IMG/VR virus record: IMGVR_UViG_3300047446_000092
Span: 1-40,979 of that record
Source: a virus
DNA length: 40,979 nt
Reading direction: 5' to 3' (one strand)
Both the position numbers and the translations under genes were made by a program. Below the pieces are notes generated by a model, which was not told where the DNA came from, searched no databases, and was given only the letters and a program-made list of their open reading frames with translations. Positions within the stretch are counted from its first letter, which is position 1, and every line of letters begins with the position of its first letter. This document shows positions 20,160-29,600 of this stretch, piece after piece.

Positions 20160-20567
20160 ATGAGCAACGTAATTGGTAATGGCGTCTCGCTTCGTGGTCT
20201 TTACCACGACGACTTCCAATACCCGTTCCTGCTCGCCGCTGGTATCACCATTGCCGATCAAGGCAAAGCTGTCACTCTCGATGCGAGTGCAGCTAACACG
20301 GTGAAACTGGCTGGCGACGGCGACCGGATTATTGGCCGACTGGAAGTGGTTGAAATCCGCGTCCAGGAAGGCATCAACATCGGCACGGTGTCGATCATGG
20401 GTGGCCTCGACTTCCCGGCGAAGGCAGGTTACGTCGCAGCATCGGGCGACAACCTGGTCGGCGCGGCGGGCGGCTTGGTCAACAAGGGCGGCGTAGGCGC
20501 GTACTCCGCGTGGGTCGCGAGCGGCGAGTTCGGCCCGACCGGCAACCCGGTAGCAATTCGCGTGTAA
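20160..20567 (+). CDS. Capsid decoration protein-like (135 aa)
   Basis: MSNVIGNGVSLRGLY; beta-rich with Gly and Ala, like the small proteins that stabilise capsids after expansion (gpD/DUF2190 class). GAGAGG SD. Its place between the protease/scaffold and the major capsid gene is the usual one for decoration proteins; the sequence alone is not decisive. Confidence 0.65.
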   Translation: MSNVIGNGVSLRGLYHDDFQYPFLLAAGITIADQGKAVTLDASAANTVKLAGDGDRIIGRLEVVEIRVQEGINIGTVSIMGGLDFPAKAGYVAASGDNLVGAAGGLVNKGGVGAYSAWVASGEFGPTGNPVAIRV

Positions 20568-20680
20568 GCCCAGCGGGTTCCCGCCCACCACCGGGATCCA
20601 GCTGTTGAGATTCAAAACGTTGTCAGTTCCGTCCACCACCGGGCTGACAGCGTCTTCAAAACACTACAACGGATCAAAAC
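20568..20680. other. Spacer with two CCACCACCGGG direct repeats
   Basis: About 113 bases before the capsid gene. CCACCACCGGG occurs at 20582-20592 and 20632-20642, 50 bases apart. The capsid ATG lacks a strong SD (CGGATCAAAAC), so this leader may matter for its translation. Confidence 0.45.
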
Positions 20681-21868
20681 ATGCCCGATCTGATCGACAT
20701 CAAACGCGAAGCGCCCGAGACGGTGCTGAGCAATCTGCGTCCGCAAGACGCGAGCGACCAAGGCAAGTCGGTTGACGCCGGCAAGCGCCTGATTCGCCTC
20801 GCAGCTGACACTGGCCTGAACCTGCGTGACTACCTCACGCTCGCGATCGACCCGCGCAAGTCGAGCGAACCGGCACGCTACGAAGGCCTGAACGGCTACG
20901 AAGCCTCGCTGGCGTACCTCAACCTGCCGGTTCGTCAAGACCTGGAAAACGGCGTGCTGCTGCAAGCCGCGAGCGAAACTTTCCAGACGTATCCGGGCAC
21001 GCGTGCGATGTTCCCGGAAGTGATGGATGACGTGCTGCGCTGGCGCAACCGTCAAGACCAGCTCGAATCGGTCGCCCCGCTGCTCGCGCAATCGCGCACG
21101 ATCAACGGCACCGAGATGATCTCGACGTTCGTCGACGACGACAGCGCAGAACGCGCGACCTCGTCGGTTGCTGAATTCGGCCGCGTGCCGGTTCGCACGA
21201 TCCGCACGTCGCAACAAACCGTGGGTATCTTCAAGCACGGCTCTGGCTACCGTACCTCGTACGAGTTCAACCGCCGCGCTTCGCTCGACATCATGACGCC
21301 GTTCGCGTCGCGTGTCGGCCGCGAGCTGGAGATCTCGAAGGTGCGCGCCGCAACCGGCATCCTGATCAACGGCGACGGCGTCAACGGCGCAGCTCCGGTG
21401 GTCAAGTCCAGCGACTTCGGCGCTGACGGCAGCAAGCCGTTCTCGACCAACTACAAGGCGCTCGCCAAGTGGTTGATGGCTCGTGCAAAGGCCGGCTACC
21501 CGATCGACACGATCCTCGGCAACTACGACATGTTCGTCGAGCTGCTGTTCATGTTCCAGCCGGTCCTGAACCTGGGCACGACGACCGACATCGAGCAGCT
21601 GGTGGCACACGGCGCACCGAAGGTCAACACCAACCTGCCGATCCTGAACAAGTCGGTGAACTTCGCGCTGTCGAGCGGCGTGCCGGAAGGCCAGCTGGTC
21701 GGCTTCACGAAGGGCGAAACGCTGGAAGAGCTGGTCGAAGCCGGTTCGAACATCTCGGAAAACGAGCGTTCGATCATCAACCAGTCGATCACGTACGTGC
21801 GTACCGAAAACACGGGCTACAAGCTCGCATTCGGCGACACGCGTCAGATCCTCGACACGACGCAGTAA
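20681..21868 (+). CDS. Major capsid protein
   Basis: 395 aa, MPDLIDIKREAPETVL. The length, the position after the protease and decoration genes, the mixed alpha/beta composition and the strong terminator just after its stop all fit a major capsid protein of the HK97/lambda E fold. The N-terminal ~95 residues are helical and may act as a delta-type domain removed by the protease. The C-terminal part contains HGAPKVNTNLPIL and SNISENERSI segments. It is probably the most abundant virion protein, and its transcription ends at 21887-21917. It assembles the capsid shell around the scaffold. Confidence 0.8.
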   Translation: MPDLIDIKREAPETVLSNLRPQDASDQGKSVDAGKRLIRLAADTGLNLRDYLTLAIDPRKSSEPARYEGLNGYEASLAYLNLPVRQDLENGVLLQAASETFQTYPGTRAMFPEVMDDVLRWRNRQDQLESVAPLLAQSRTINGTEMISTFVDDDSAERATSSVAEFGRVPVRTIRTSQQTVGIFKHGSGYRTSYEFNRRASLDIMTPFASRVGRELEISKVRAATGILINGDGVNGAAPVVKSSDFGADGSKPFSTNYKALAKWLMARAKAGYPIDTILGNYDMFVELLFMFQPVLNLGTTTDIEQLVAHGAPKVNTNLPILNKSVNFALSSGVPEGQLVGFTKGETLEELVEAGSNISENERSIINQSITYVRTENTGYKLAFGDTRQILDTTQ

Positions 21869-21886
21869 GTCGTAGGGGTTGAAGGA

Positions 21887-21917
21887 AAAGGCCCGCCCTC
21901 TCGGGCGGGCCTTTTTT
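21887..21917 (+). terminator. Strong rho-independent terminator after capsid gene
   Basis: GGCCCGCC-CTCTC-GGGCGGGCC followed by six T. Long GC-rich stem and clean T run. It would sharply reduce transcription into the neck genes, raising the capsid to tail ratio. Confidence 0.9.
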
Positions 21918-21940
21918 CATGTCAACACGGACCACACACA

Positions 21941-22270
21941 ATGAAAGTCATCGCACATACCACCGGCAGTTTTCAGCTCATTGACAACCTCAGTGGCGAC
22001 CTGGTCTCCGCGCACCGCCCTTCGGTCGTGTCACGGACCTCGTTCATCACGGCCCGCCTGGCTATCGGCCAGCTCGCGATCCTGACGGAAGTCCCCGACG
22101 CCGCCAAGGACGAAGAGTTCGCCAAGCACTGGAAGGAATCGGACGGCGACATGGAGCTGGCCGTCCAGTCGTTCATCTCGACCTTCGAGCAGGCGGAAGA
22201 CGACGCTCCGGAAACGCCGCGCGCCCCTGCTCGTGGTGGCAAGAAGCAAACCCCCGCCGCTACCGAATAA
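21941..22270 (+). CDS. Hypothetical neck-region protein (109 aa)
   Basis: MKVIAHTTGSFQLIDNLSGD; a beta-rich first half, acidic helical second half (EFAKHWKESDGDMELAVQSF) and a short basic tail. It lies where lambda FI-type or head-completion accessory genes are found. No SD; ACCACACACA precedes the ATG. Confidence 0.65.
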   Translation: MKVIAHTTGSFQLIDNLSGDLVSAHRPSVVSRTSFITARLAIGQLAILTEVPDAAKDEEFAKHWKESDGDMELAVQSFISTFEQAEDDAPETPRAPARGGKKQTPAATE

Positions 22271-22279
22271 GGACGCGCG

Positions 22280-23005
22280 ATGCTGAAATGGTTCCAGGCT
22301 GGTGAAGACCTCACCTTTGACATCGAGCTGATCGTCGGCGGCGTCCCCGCGCAGCCAGACGCTGGCACGACCTCGGTCACCGTACGCGACCAGAGCGGGC
22401 AGGTACTCGCCGACCTGGACCATAAGCCGATCACTGTGCCGGGGACGACCGCGTCGATCTCCGTGCCGGCCGGCGAAAACCAGATTGCGGCAGGCAGCGA
22501 TACCGAGACGCGGTACGTGACCCTGTCGTACATCTCGGGCGGTCAGAGCCGCCAGCAGACAGCAGCCTATGGTCTGCACCCTTTCCTCCCCATCGAAGCC
22601 TCCCAGGACGCTGTGCGCAGCCTGCTCGGGGTCGCTTCGGACGAGCTGCCTGACGACGACATCGAGCTGGTCCCCGCTTACTACGACCTGGTGGCCGACA
22701 ACGGTGACGCGTTCAAGAACGCGTTCACGACCGGCAACCGGCAACGACAGCAGGCGAACCGGGCACTCGCGCTGCGCGCGGCGCTCGACGCCCTGCCCTC
22801 GTTGCAGCTGCGCGTATTCCAGGCGCGCACGAGCGAGAACAACTCCTTCGGTCGTTTCCAGACCGTTGACTTCCAGCAGTTGCGCGCTGACCTCACGGAC
22901 CAGCTCGCCGCGGCCCTGAACATTGCAGTCGCCTCGACAGTGGCGGTCTCTGTGCCGACGCTGTTCGTGGTGTCCACTCCAACCGACCCGGTGACGAACA
23001 CCTAA
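22280..23005 (+). CDS. Head-tail connector (adaptor-like) protein (241 aa)
   Basis: Two parts: an N-terminal ~95-residue beta domain (LTFDIELIVGGVPAQPD) and a C-terminal helical region (~100-220: SQDAVRSLLGVASDELPDDDIEL, ANRALALRAALDALPSLQ) that matches the helical fold of gp6/gp15-type adaptors binding under the portal. The extra N-terminal domain is unusual for adaptors. It ends with TAATG overlap with the next gene. Confidence 0.65.
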   Translation: MLKWFQAGEDLTFDIELIVGGVPAQPDAGTTSVTVRDQSGQVLADLDHKPITVPGTTASISVPAGENQIAAGSDTETRYVTLSYISGGQSRQQTAAYGLHPFLPIEASQDAVRSLLGVASDELPDDDIELVPAYYDLVADNGDAFKNAFTTGNRQRQQANRALALRAALDALPSLQLRVFQARTSENNSFGRFQTVDFQQLRADLTDQLAAALNIAVASTVAVSVPTLFVVSTPTDPVTNT

Positions 23006-23520
23006 TGTCCGCGCTCCCGTCTCTCACACGCGTCCTGATCAACCTGACGCGAGGCAACTCCAAGGTCTACGGCATCGTCAACCTGCCGAAAGGCAGCGCG
23101 ACCGGCGCCCTGGACTTCAGCCCTGTCGGAAAGACGTTGCTGACGCGCCGAGGATCGATCGCGGAGCCCGGCGACACGGTCCTCGACCTGGGCGATCGCT
23201 ACGTGCTCGGATACTTCAGCACGGGCGTGAACGACAGCATCTTCCGGATGTTCCGCACACCAAACACGGGTGTCGTGACGCGCATGCTGACCGGCAAAGA
23301 CCCGGTGACCCAGCTCGACCGTGCGGGCCGACCGACGACCGTGGGCCTGTGCTCGTTCGACCGAAGCACCACCGGCATGACGGCCGACTTCGGCGGGCAC
23401 AAGCGCCGCAGCTATCGGATCATCACGGGCTTCCCGCTGGAGATCAACGACATGCTTGGGGATCTCAAGATCACTGCCGTTCGCAGTGAGCAAGGCGTGA
23501 CGATCGCAGAGGCTGAATAA
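23005..23520 (+). CDS. Head-closure/stopper-like protein (171 aa)
   Basis: MSALPSLTRVLINLTRGN; beta-rich throughout (DTVLDLGDRYVLGYF, RSYRIITGFPLEIND), as in gp16/FII-type stopper proteins, between the adaptor-like gene and the tail-completion gene. It overlaps both neighbours by one base. Assignment by position and composition. Confidence 0.6.
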   Translation: MSALPSLTRVLINLTRGNSKVYGIVNLPKGSATGALDFSPVGKTLLTRRGSIAEPGDTVLDLGDRYVLGYFSTGVNDSIFRMFRTPNTGVVTRMLTGKDPVTQLDRAGRPTTVGLCSFDRSTTGMTADFGGHKRRSYRIITGFPLEINDMLGDLKITAVRSEQGVTIAEAE

Positions 23521-24368
23521 TGCCGACCCTCCAACAGACCTGGTCTGAACTGGAGGCCTACGTCGAGCAGATCTTCTTTTCTCAGCTCACGGACAAGGTC
23601 GCCGGCTACGCCGACGATCTCGCCCAGCAGATCGAAAAGGACATCAACTCCGCGCTGAACACGTTCTTCAAAGACCTGGCGGGCATGATCCAGCCGGGGC
23701 TTAACGCCATGCCCGACGAGCTTCAGCTCTACTCGAACGGCTCGTGGCCCGAGCTGAGCGAGCGCTACTACTACTGGAAGAACCCGTCTAACAAGGGTCG
23801 CCAGCACGAGAGCAGCGACTTCTTCATGCTGAGCGAGCTGCCGCGCATCAAGCGCAACTCGACGAAGTCCAAGCAGCAGTGGCGTCAGAAGAGAGTCAAG
23901 ACCCTCAAAGAGCTGAAGGCTAACCCGAGCTTGCGCATGCGCCTCGCCAAGCTCGCCAACCCGAGCGCCTACTACGGGAAGGTGGCCGTCACCATCGAGT
24001 CGCACACGAAGGTCAACCGGGGTGGCCGTCGCCAGTACAAGGCCGGCACCTTCCGCCAGGGCGTCAACGTGGGCGGGCAGACCATCAAGTCGGCGAGCGA
24101 CTACGTGACGTTGACTGTGAACTGGCTCCCGGCGATCAGTGGCCTGGACCCTGACCGGCGCGGCGTCACCGAGAACCCTCAACCGCGCAGCGAAGCGCAA
24201 GGCCTCCAGCAGCTCCCGGAGGACGTGAAGACCAAGCTGCTCAACCACGAGCACAACGAGATGGGCACGGCATATCGCCCGCTGCTCGGCCCGTACATGC
24301 TGTGGTATCAGGACACGGTGATCCGCAGGATCGTCAAGTCCGCGATCTCCACCTATGGACCAACGTAA
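23520..24368 (+). CDS. Tail completion / neck protein (282 aa)
   Basis: MPTLQQTWSELEAYVEQIFF; helical N-terminal half with a Tyr-rich turn (SERYYYWKNPSNKG), basic middle, and a C-terminal segment ending QDTVIRRIVKSAIS. It resembles the HK97-gp10-like family that joins the neck to the tail. Larger than typical (~130-200 aa). TAATG overlaps on both sides. Confidence 0.6.
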   Translation: MPTLQQTWSELEAYVEQIFFSQLTDKVAGYADDLAQQIEKDINSALNTFFKDLAGMIQPGLNAMPDELQLYSNGSWPELSERYYYWKNPSNKGRQHESSDFFMLSELPRIKRNSTKSKQQWRQKRVKTLKELKANPSLRMRLAKLANPSAYYGKVAVTIESHTKVNRGGRRQYKAGTFRQGVNVGGQTIKSASDYVTLTVNWLPAISGLDPDRRGVTENPQPRSEAQGLQQLPEDVKTKLLNHEHNEMGTAYRPLLGPYMLWYQDTVIRRIVKSAISTYGPT

Positions 24369-24829
24369 TGATCACGACCAACGCCTACGGCGACCACCTG
24401 TCCAGCCTGCTCAAATTCTGTGGGGACTTCGCAGAAGAGATCAACGTGCCGGGGCAACCCAAGTTCCAGACCGTCTACCTCGACGCGTACGAGGACTATG
24501 AATCGCTGCCGGCCGGGTCTCTGATCGGCGTCGCGGGCTATACGATCGGCATCGACGAGCACCTGGCCCACGTCACGCTGATGATCGGCCTGGCGACCGA
24601 GAACGATGCGAACGAGTTCCGCTTGACTGCTGCAATGGGGAAGTTGCTCAATCGTCTGCTGCCCACCAAGCGGATCGACGTGGTCGATTCGGAGACTGGT
24701 GAGCAGCTAGGTCAGATGACAATTGAAAACGGCATCAGAACGATGCCGTCGAGTGGGGCGATGGGAAGAGCCATGAAGTATGTCGCTTTCACGGCGTCGT
24801 CCGATGTTACCGTGGACCTGAGTTCGTGA
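24368..24829 (+). CDS. Tail terminator-like protein (153 aa)
   Basis: Start MITTNAYGDHLSSLLKFCGD at 24368, sharing one base with the upstream stop. Alpha/beta pattern (FRLTAAMGKLLNRLLPTKRIDVVDS...IENGIRTMPS) like lambda U-type terminators that cap the finished tail tube. It lies directly before the tail-tube gene on the sense strand. Its last 23 bases overlap the antisense Arc-type gene tail to tail. Confidence 0.65.
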   Translation: MITTNAYGDHLSSLLKFCGDFAEEINVPGQPKFQTVYLDAYEDYESLPAGSLIGVAGYTIGIDEHLAHVTLMIGLATENDANEFRLTAAMGKLLNRLLPTKRIDVVDSETGEQLGQMTIENGIRTMPSSGAMGRAMKYVAFTASSDVTVDLSS

Positions 24830-25001
24830 GCGAGCGGATCAACTCGACATCGGACTTCGTGCCTGCGTCGAGACCCGCTTCGATCAACGTGATCAGCTCC
24901 GCATTCTTGGTGCGCCGGTTGACCTTTGCACGCGCAATAACCTGCTCGTGAACTTCGGGGGGGAGTCGCAACGTTGATGCGACCATATCTTGAACGTCCA
25001 T
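24807..25001 (-). CDS. Arc-type ribbon-helix-helix repressor (64 aa), antisense
   Basis: MDVQDMVASTLRLPPEVHEQVIARAKVNRRTKNAELITLIEAGL: a beta strand (TLRLP), helix, turn with a NRRTKNAE motif and a second helix, exactly the Arc/MetJ ribbon-helix-helix layout. AAGGAG seven bases before the ATG sets the start. It would bind DNA as a dimer of dimers. It is the only leftward gene among the virion genes and converges with the tail terminator. The palindrome 25045-25071 upstream is its natural operator candidate; it would repress itself and possibly the tail-tube gene. Confidence 0.85.
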   Translation of the reverse strand: MDVQDMVASTLRLPPEVHEQVIARAKVNRRTKNAELITLIEAGLDAGTKSDVELIRSLTNSGPR

Positions 25002-25044
25002 ACCTGGTTCTCCTTTAAACCAATAAAAACCTTTGATTCGCGAC

Positions 25045-25071
25045 GGTAGCACACGTAGCATCCGTGCTACC
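25045..25071. promoter_or_regulatory. Operator candidate GGTAGCAC-N11-GTGCTACC
   Basis: Perfect 8-bp inverted arms, with a third GTAGCA half-site in the middle (25055-25060). It lies between the divergent Arc-type and tail-tube genes. On the minus strand TTGAAA (25082-25077) could be a -35 of the Arc promoter overlapping the operator. Multi-half-site, 27-bp organisation fits a tetrameric ribbon-helix-helix repressor. Confidence 0.65.
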
Positions 25072-25096
25072 AGAATTTTCAACCGGAGAACTAACG

Positions 25097-25888
25097 ATGG
25101 CTGGTGAAGCAAAGTCAAATAAGTTCATGCTTGGCGCGGCCACCGTGATGATCGGCCCGCAAGCAGAGCTGTTCAACCTGAACCCCGACGAACACTCGAT
25201 CGGTCTCGTCAAGAACTTCTCGATCAGCGGACAGCCGGCATACACCGAACTGACGCAGGGCGTGAAGAACTCGGTGGTGTATTCGGTCATGACCGGCAAC
25301 CCGGTCACGGCGACGATGGAAGTCTACGAGCACACGTCGAAGAACCTGGCCTACGGCCTGGGTCTGGACGGCTCCGCGATGGACCCGATCGCAACGAAGA
25401 CCACGACCAACGCGGATGTCCCGGCGAGCGTGGCCGGCACGAAGTTGATCCCGCTCGCCTCGGTGACGGACCTGGTGGAAGGCGACTGGATTCAGGCAGC
25501 AGCCCCCGGCACGACCGACAAGCTGCTGGTCGCTCGCGTGACGGATGTCGATGCGGTCGCGAAGACGGTCACGATCGCCGACGAGCAGTCGTTCTCGTAC
25601 GCTCTGCCGATCGGCACGACTGTGCAGAAGGTCAACGTGGTCGGTATCGGCTCGAAGTCGGATCAGCCGTTCCTGTCGGCCAAGATCGTCGGCAACCTCG
25701 CGGACGGCACGCCGGTCGCGCTGCTGATCCCGAAGATCCGCATCACGGGTGGCTTCACGCTGGCGTTCAAGACGGACTCGTTCGGCAACCTGCCGTACAA
25801 GTTCCAGCCGTATGACCTGGTCTCCGCCGACCCGTTCTACGACACCTTCCTGCCGTTCGGCCAGGCGATGCTCGCCGCAGCGAACTAA
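25097..25888 (+). CDS. Major tail tube protein
   Basis: 263 aa from MAGEAKSNKFMLGAATVM; CCGGAGA SD nine bases upstream. An upstream in-frame start would cut through the operator. The N-terminal ~80 residues and the C-terminal part (ITGGFTLAFKTDSFGNLPYKF) are beta-sandwich-like. The middle (ADVPASVAGTKLIPLASVTD) adds an insertion domain of ~75 residues that might be exposed on the tail surface. It is the building block of the tail tube between terminator and chaperones. A strong terminator follows. Confidence 0.75.
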   Translation: MAGEAKSNKFMLGAATVMIGPQAELFNLNPDEHSIGLVKNFSISGQPAYTELTQGVKNSVVYSVMTGNPVTATMEVYEHTSKNLAYGLGLDGSAMDPIATKTTTNADVPASVAGTKLIPLASVTDLVEGDWIQAAAPGTTDKLLVARVTDVDAVAKTVTIADEQSFSYALPIGTTVQKVNVVGIGSKSDQPFLSAKIVGNLADGTPVALLIPKIRITGGFTLAFKTDSFGNLPYKFQPYDLVSADPFYDTFLPFGQAMLAAAN

Positions 25889-25924
25889 GGTTCTTCGCGG
25901 TACTAAAAAGTTCCTTGCTGCACC

Positions 25925-25958
25925 AAGCCTCACGACTGTAAAGTCGTGAGGCTTTTTC
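25925..25958 (+). terminator. Strong rho-independent terminator after tail tube gene
   Basis: AAGCCTCACGAC pairs perfectly with GTCGTGAGGCTT (12 bp) around TGTAAA, followed by TTTCTTT. It would lower transcription of the downstream tail genes relative to the tube protein. Confidence 0.9.
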
Positions 25959-25977
25959 TTTGGATACCACCACCACT

Positions 25978-26409
25978 ATGACCGAACAGCAAAAACGCAA
26001 AGCGCCAGAGCCGCGCTTCAAAGTCAAGGTCAACGGCGAAGAGCAAACGCTCTTCATGTCGTTCGGCTTGCTCAACGAGATCTGCCGCGCGATCGGTGGC
26101 CTCGAAGCCGCCATCCAGATCCCGGTCGACAACGAGCTGCGCGACTACGCGCTGCTGGCCGTGCTGTCGAAGCGCGATGAAGAAGGCGCGGTTGCCGAAG
26201 GCGGGGCGATCAACCTACGCACGCTGGACATGACGACCGACGACGCCGAAGAGCTGCTGGCCTGGATCACCGATCACGTCACCGATTTTTTTCTGAGGAC
26301 GATGGAGAGAGTCGTCACGGGGCAGAAGAAGAACGCGGATCGGTTCAAGGCTCTGGCAAAAAGCAAGCCGGAAAGCTCACCGCCTACACCGACTGGTTCC
26401 GCGGCCTGA
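25978..26409 (+). CDS. Tail assembly chaperone G
   Basis: 143 aa from MTEQQKRKAPEPRFK; ACCACCACCACT stands right before the ATG and there is no SD. An in-frame TTG at 25960 is the other option. It resembles the short product of the lambda G-type gene that coats the tape measure until tube assembly. A -1 frameshift within the gene continues into an extension that lacks its own start. Confidence 0.75.
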   Translation: MTEQQKRKAPEPRFKVKVNGEEQTLFMSFGLLNEICRAIGGLEAAIQIPVDNELRDYALLAVLSKRDEEGAVAEGGAINLRTLDMTTDDAEELLAWITDHVTDFFLRTMERVVTGQKKNADRFKALAKSKPESSPPTPTGSAA

Positions 26410-26696
26410 GTTTTATCGAGGGGCTGTGCTGGGCGTTCGACACGGTCCCCTCCGCGACGGCCGGAATTATCTGGAAGTACACGCGCGAGGACATTAAAAT
26501 TCGCACACGCTTGCGCTTGGGTGAAACCCAGGCGCAGCACATGCAGGAATATCAGACGTTCGCTACCCTTCTCTCCGGAGTCCTCGGCACAAAAGAAGAC
26601 GACTCAACTCCCGAATCGGACGAGTCATCTTCAGGAGTACCCAGTAACTTCGCGGATGCGCAGCGTCAACTCGCAGCAGTCTTCGGGAAATCTTAG
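25978..26696 (+). CDS. Tail assembly chaperone GT (-1 frameshift product)
   Basis: The -1 frame is open without a stop from 26292 through 26696 and encodes residues such as LTAYTDWFRGLSFIEGLCWAFD and YTREDIKIRTRLRLGETQA; it has no start codon and no SD of its own. Two slip sites precede it. U UUU UUU (26286-26292) is the textbook X XXY YYZ heptamer but removes ~38 residues of the 0-frame end. GCA AAA AGC (26358-26362) is non-canonical but sits near the end of G, where slips normally lie. A fused chaperone GT is standard in tailed phages. Frameshift and site are inferred. Confidence 0.75.
26286..26292 (+). promoter_or_regulatory. Canonical slippery heptamer U UUU UUU
   Basis: In the G frame, codons GAT TTT TTT; after a -1 slip both Phe-tRNAs re-pair fully. 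Transcriptional slippage on the seven T is also possible. Confidence 0.5.
26358..26362 (+). promoter_or_regulatory. Alternative slip run (five A)
   Basis: Codons GCA AAA AGC; a -1 slip at the Lys codon re-pairs in the P site only. Position near the G terminus (about 15 codons from the stop) favours it. Confidence 0.45.
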
Positions 26697-26698
26697 GC

Positions 26699-29600
26699 AT
26701 GGCCAATCAAGAGCAGGTAAAGAACTTTGAAGTGGGTCTCGGCCTCACTGAAGACACCCTTCGTCAGTATTCGCAGCTGAAGGATGTCCTTGGTGTCATC
26801 TATGGTCAGCTGACCAAGGTGAAGCAGGCTGCTGCCGAGATCCAGATCAGCGGCGTCGGCGCACGCGGACCCAATGACCCTGCTCTTTCCCAGCAGCTCG
26901 CTGCCCTGCAGGCCGAGCTGCGCACCCTCCTTGGCTCCATCCGCTCCGGTGGCCCGAACGCTCAGCTGAACTCAGCCATCATCTCTGGCCAGCAGCAGCA
27001 GAAGCAGTTCTCAGACGGTCGCCTCGACCTCGAATCGGCTCGCGTCGCAAACGCGCAAGCTGAGCGTCGCGTGATGCTCGCCAAGCAGGAAAACATCGCT
27101 GCTGAAGCGAAACGCCAATACAACGCCGAAGAGATCGGCATGACGCGCGAGATCGAGCAGGCAACGCTGCGCGTTGCTGCCGCGCAGCGCGCGCTCACGC
27201 AAGCCAGGCTCGAGGAGGACACCATCGCGGAAGGCGCGTCCAAGCGCGCTATCCGCGATTCGCAACAGCGTCTGCAACAGATCCGTGAGGAGCTGGAGCT
27301 GCGTGAGCGCGGCGCCCGCGTGCGCCTTGGCAACTCCCTCGACAGTGGCAGTGACGCATCGAGCGCGCAGGCCCAGCTCAAGGCCGTGCAGGAAGCGCGC
27401 GCCTCGCTCTCGGACTCCATCCGCAACGCAGCCGGTGCGATCCGTACAGCCGAAAACGAAGCGAACCGCGCTACCGCCCAGAAGGCCGCGCCGGTCAGCA
27501 CCGCGCATTCCGCCGCGCTCCGTGAGGACCGCACTCGGGACTATCAGGCCCAGCTCAGCGAAGCCGATGTCGGCCCACCCGTTGATCTCTACTACAAGGA
27601 GCTTCAGCGTCAGGCGCGCGCACGCGAGGCTGCGGCTGAGAAGGCGCAGGCTGAAGAGCGCGCCGCGTTCGAACGTATCCAGAGCCAGATCCGGCCGGCA
27701 CAGGTCGAAGACCGTCGCCGTCAGCAGGAGGCTGAAGAGCTGGCCGCGCAGATCGGCCCGCCTGTTGACCTCTTCTACAAGGAACTTCAACGCCGCTCGC
27801 GTGAGCTGACCGCTGCTGCCCAAAAGGCCAAGCAGCTGGAGCAGGCCGAGTTCAACCGGCAACAGAGCCAGATCCGTCCCGCGCAGCTGGAAGACCGTAA
27901 GCGTCAGGATCAAGCCGAGCAGATGGCCGCTCAGATCGGCCCGCCTGTCGAGCTGTTTTATGCCGAGCTTCAGAAGCGCGTGAAGGAGCTGGAAGCTGCT
28001 CGCGTGAAGGCTGAGCAGGAGATGCAGAAGCAGCAGGAGGCGTTCAACAAGGCCGGTGCGAAGTACGGGCCTGACCGCAACCAGCTCCTGAAACTGCGCG
28101 ACGCGCAGATGGCCAAGGAGCAGCAACAGCAGGAGTCGAACTCCGACATCCGCCAGCGCCGACACGACCTGACGCTCGGCGACGGCGGCGCTTCGATCGC
28201 CATGACGCAGGCCGCGCTGACCACGAACTACTTCGTGACGCAGGGCATCGTGCAGGCGTTCAAGTCGGCCATCCAGTTCACGGTCGAATACGAGGAAGCT
28301 CTCGCCCACCTGAAGACGATCGCTGGTGCGACCGAAGGCCAGCTCGGGGATCTGCGCGCCACGGTCGAAGGTGTGTCGAACGTGACGCGTTACGGCGCGG
28401 TGGATCTGACGAAAGCCGCAGCGGCCCTGTCGGAAACAGGCGTCACGGTGAGCCAGATGGGTGTCGCCCTCAAGGGCGTCGCCGACCTGGCCACGGCCAC
28501 GGGCGAAGACTTCAACAAGACGGTAGACACCGTCACGGGCGCGCTCGGCGCGTTCAAGCTGTCGGCTACCGACACGGTCGACATCACGAACATGATCGCC
28601 CAGGCGGTCAACTCGTCGCGCCTGACGATGGACAAGCTGAAAACGTCCATCGAAACGGCTGGGGAAACCGCAAGCGAAGCCGGCGTCTCGTTCAAGGAAA
28701 TGCTGGCCGCGAACGTGGCCATCACGAACACTGGCACGGCCTCGGGCGCGACGCTCGGGGGCGGGCTGCGCTCGCTCCTGACGGACCTTGAAAAACCGAG
28801 CGACAAGTTCAAGGCCACGCTCGAACGCGTCGGCCTGACCGAAGACGACATCAACGTCAAGACGCAAGGCCTGTATGGCGCGATGTCCAACCTGCACGAC
28901 GCCGGCTTCGATGCTGCTGACGCGATGCAGTCGTTCGATGCGCGCGCCGCGTCGGCGTTCACTGCCCTCTCGGGCAACCTGAAGGCCTTCGCGGAGTTCG
29001 AGACGGGCCTGAACTCGACGGACGCTGCGGCGCGCGCCAACGCCGACCAGATGAAGACGCTGGGGGCGCAGTACGACCGCTTCAAGAACCAGACCAGCCT
29101 GCTGGTCGGTGAAGGCTTTAAGCCCCTGCTGGACGGCTTCAAAAGCGTCGTGTCGCTTACGGCGGATGCCGAAACCAGCATCCGCAGCATGAGCTTTGCA
29201 GTAGAAGCGGCCGGCACGGTCCTGGGAGGCGCTACGATCGCCCTGGGCGCCCAGTACGTAGGCAAGCTCGGGGGCGGGCTTATCGGCCTCGCCACGGGCG
29301 GTTTCGCGGCTGCTGAGGGCATGGCTGCTATCGGGGCTTCGCTCGGCCTCTGGGTCGGGGTCGCGGCGGCTGCTGCGGCTGGTGTAGCGTTCCTGATCAA
29401 CCGGCTCGGAGATTCGAAGAAGGCCTTCGAAGACCAGATGACCGCCGTCAACACGGCCAAGGACACGCTCACCGAGTCGAAGCAAGCCTACGACAGCATC
29501 GGTACGACGATTGAAACGCTCACGGACAAGATGGATGCGCTCAACAAGCATCCGGAGATGCTGAAGCGCGAGATCGATGATGTGGGTAAGCAATTTGAGA

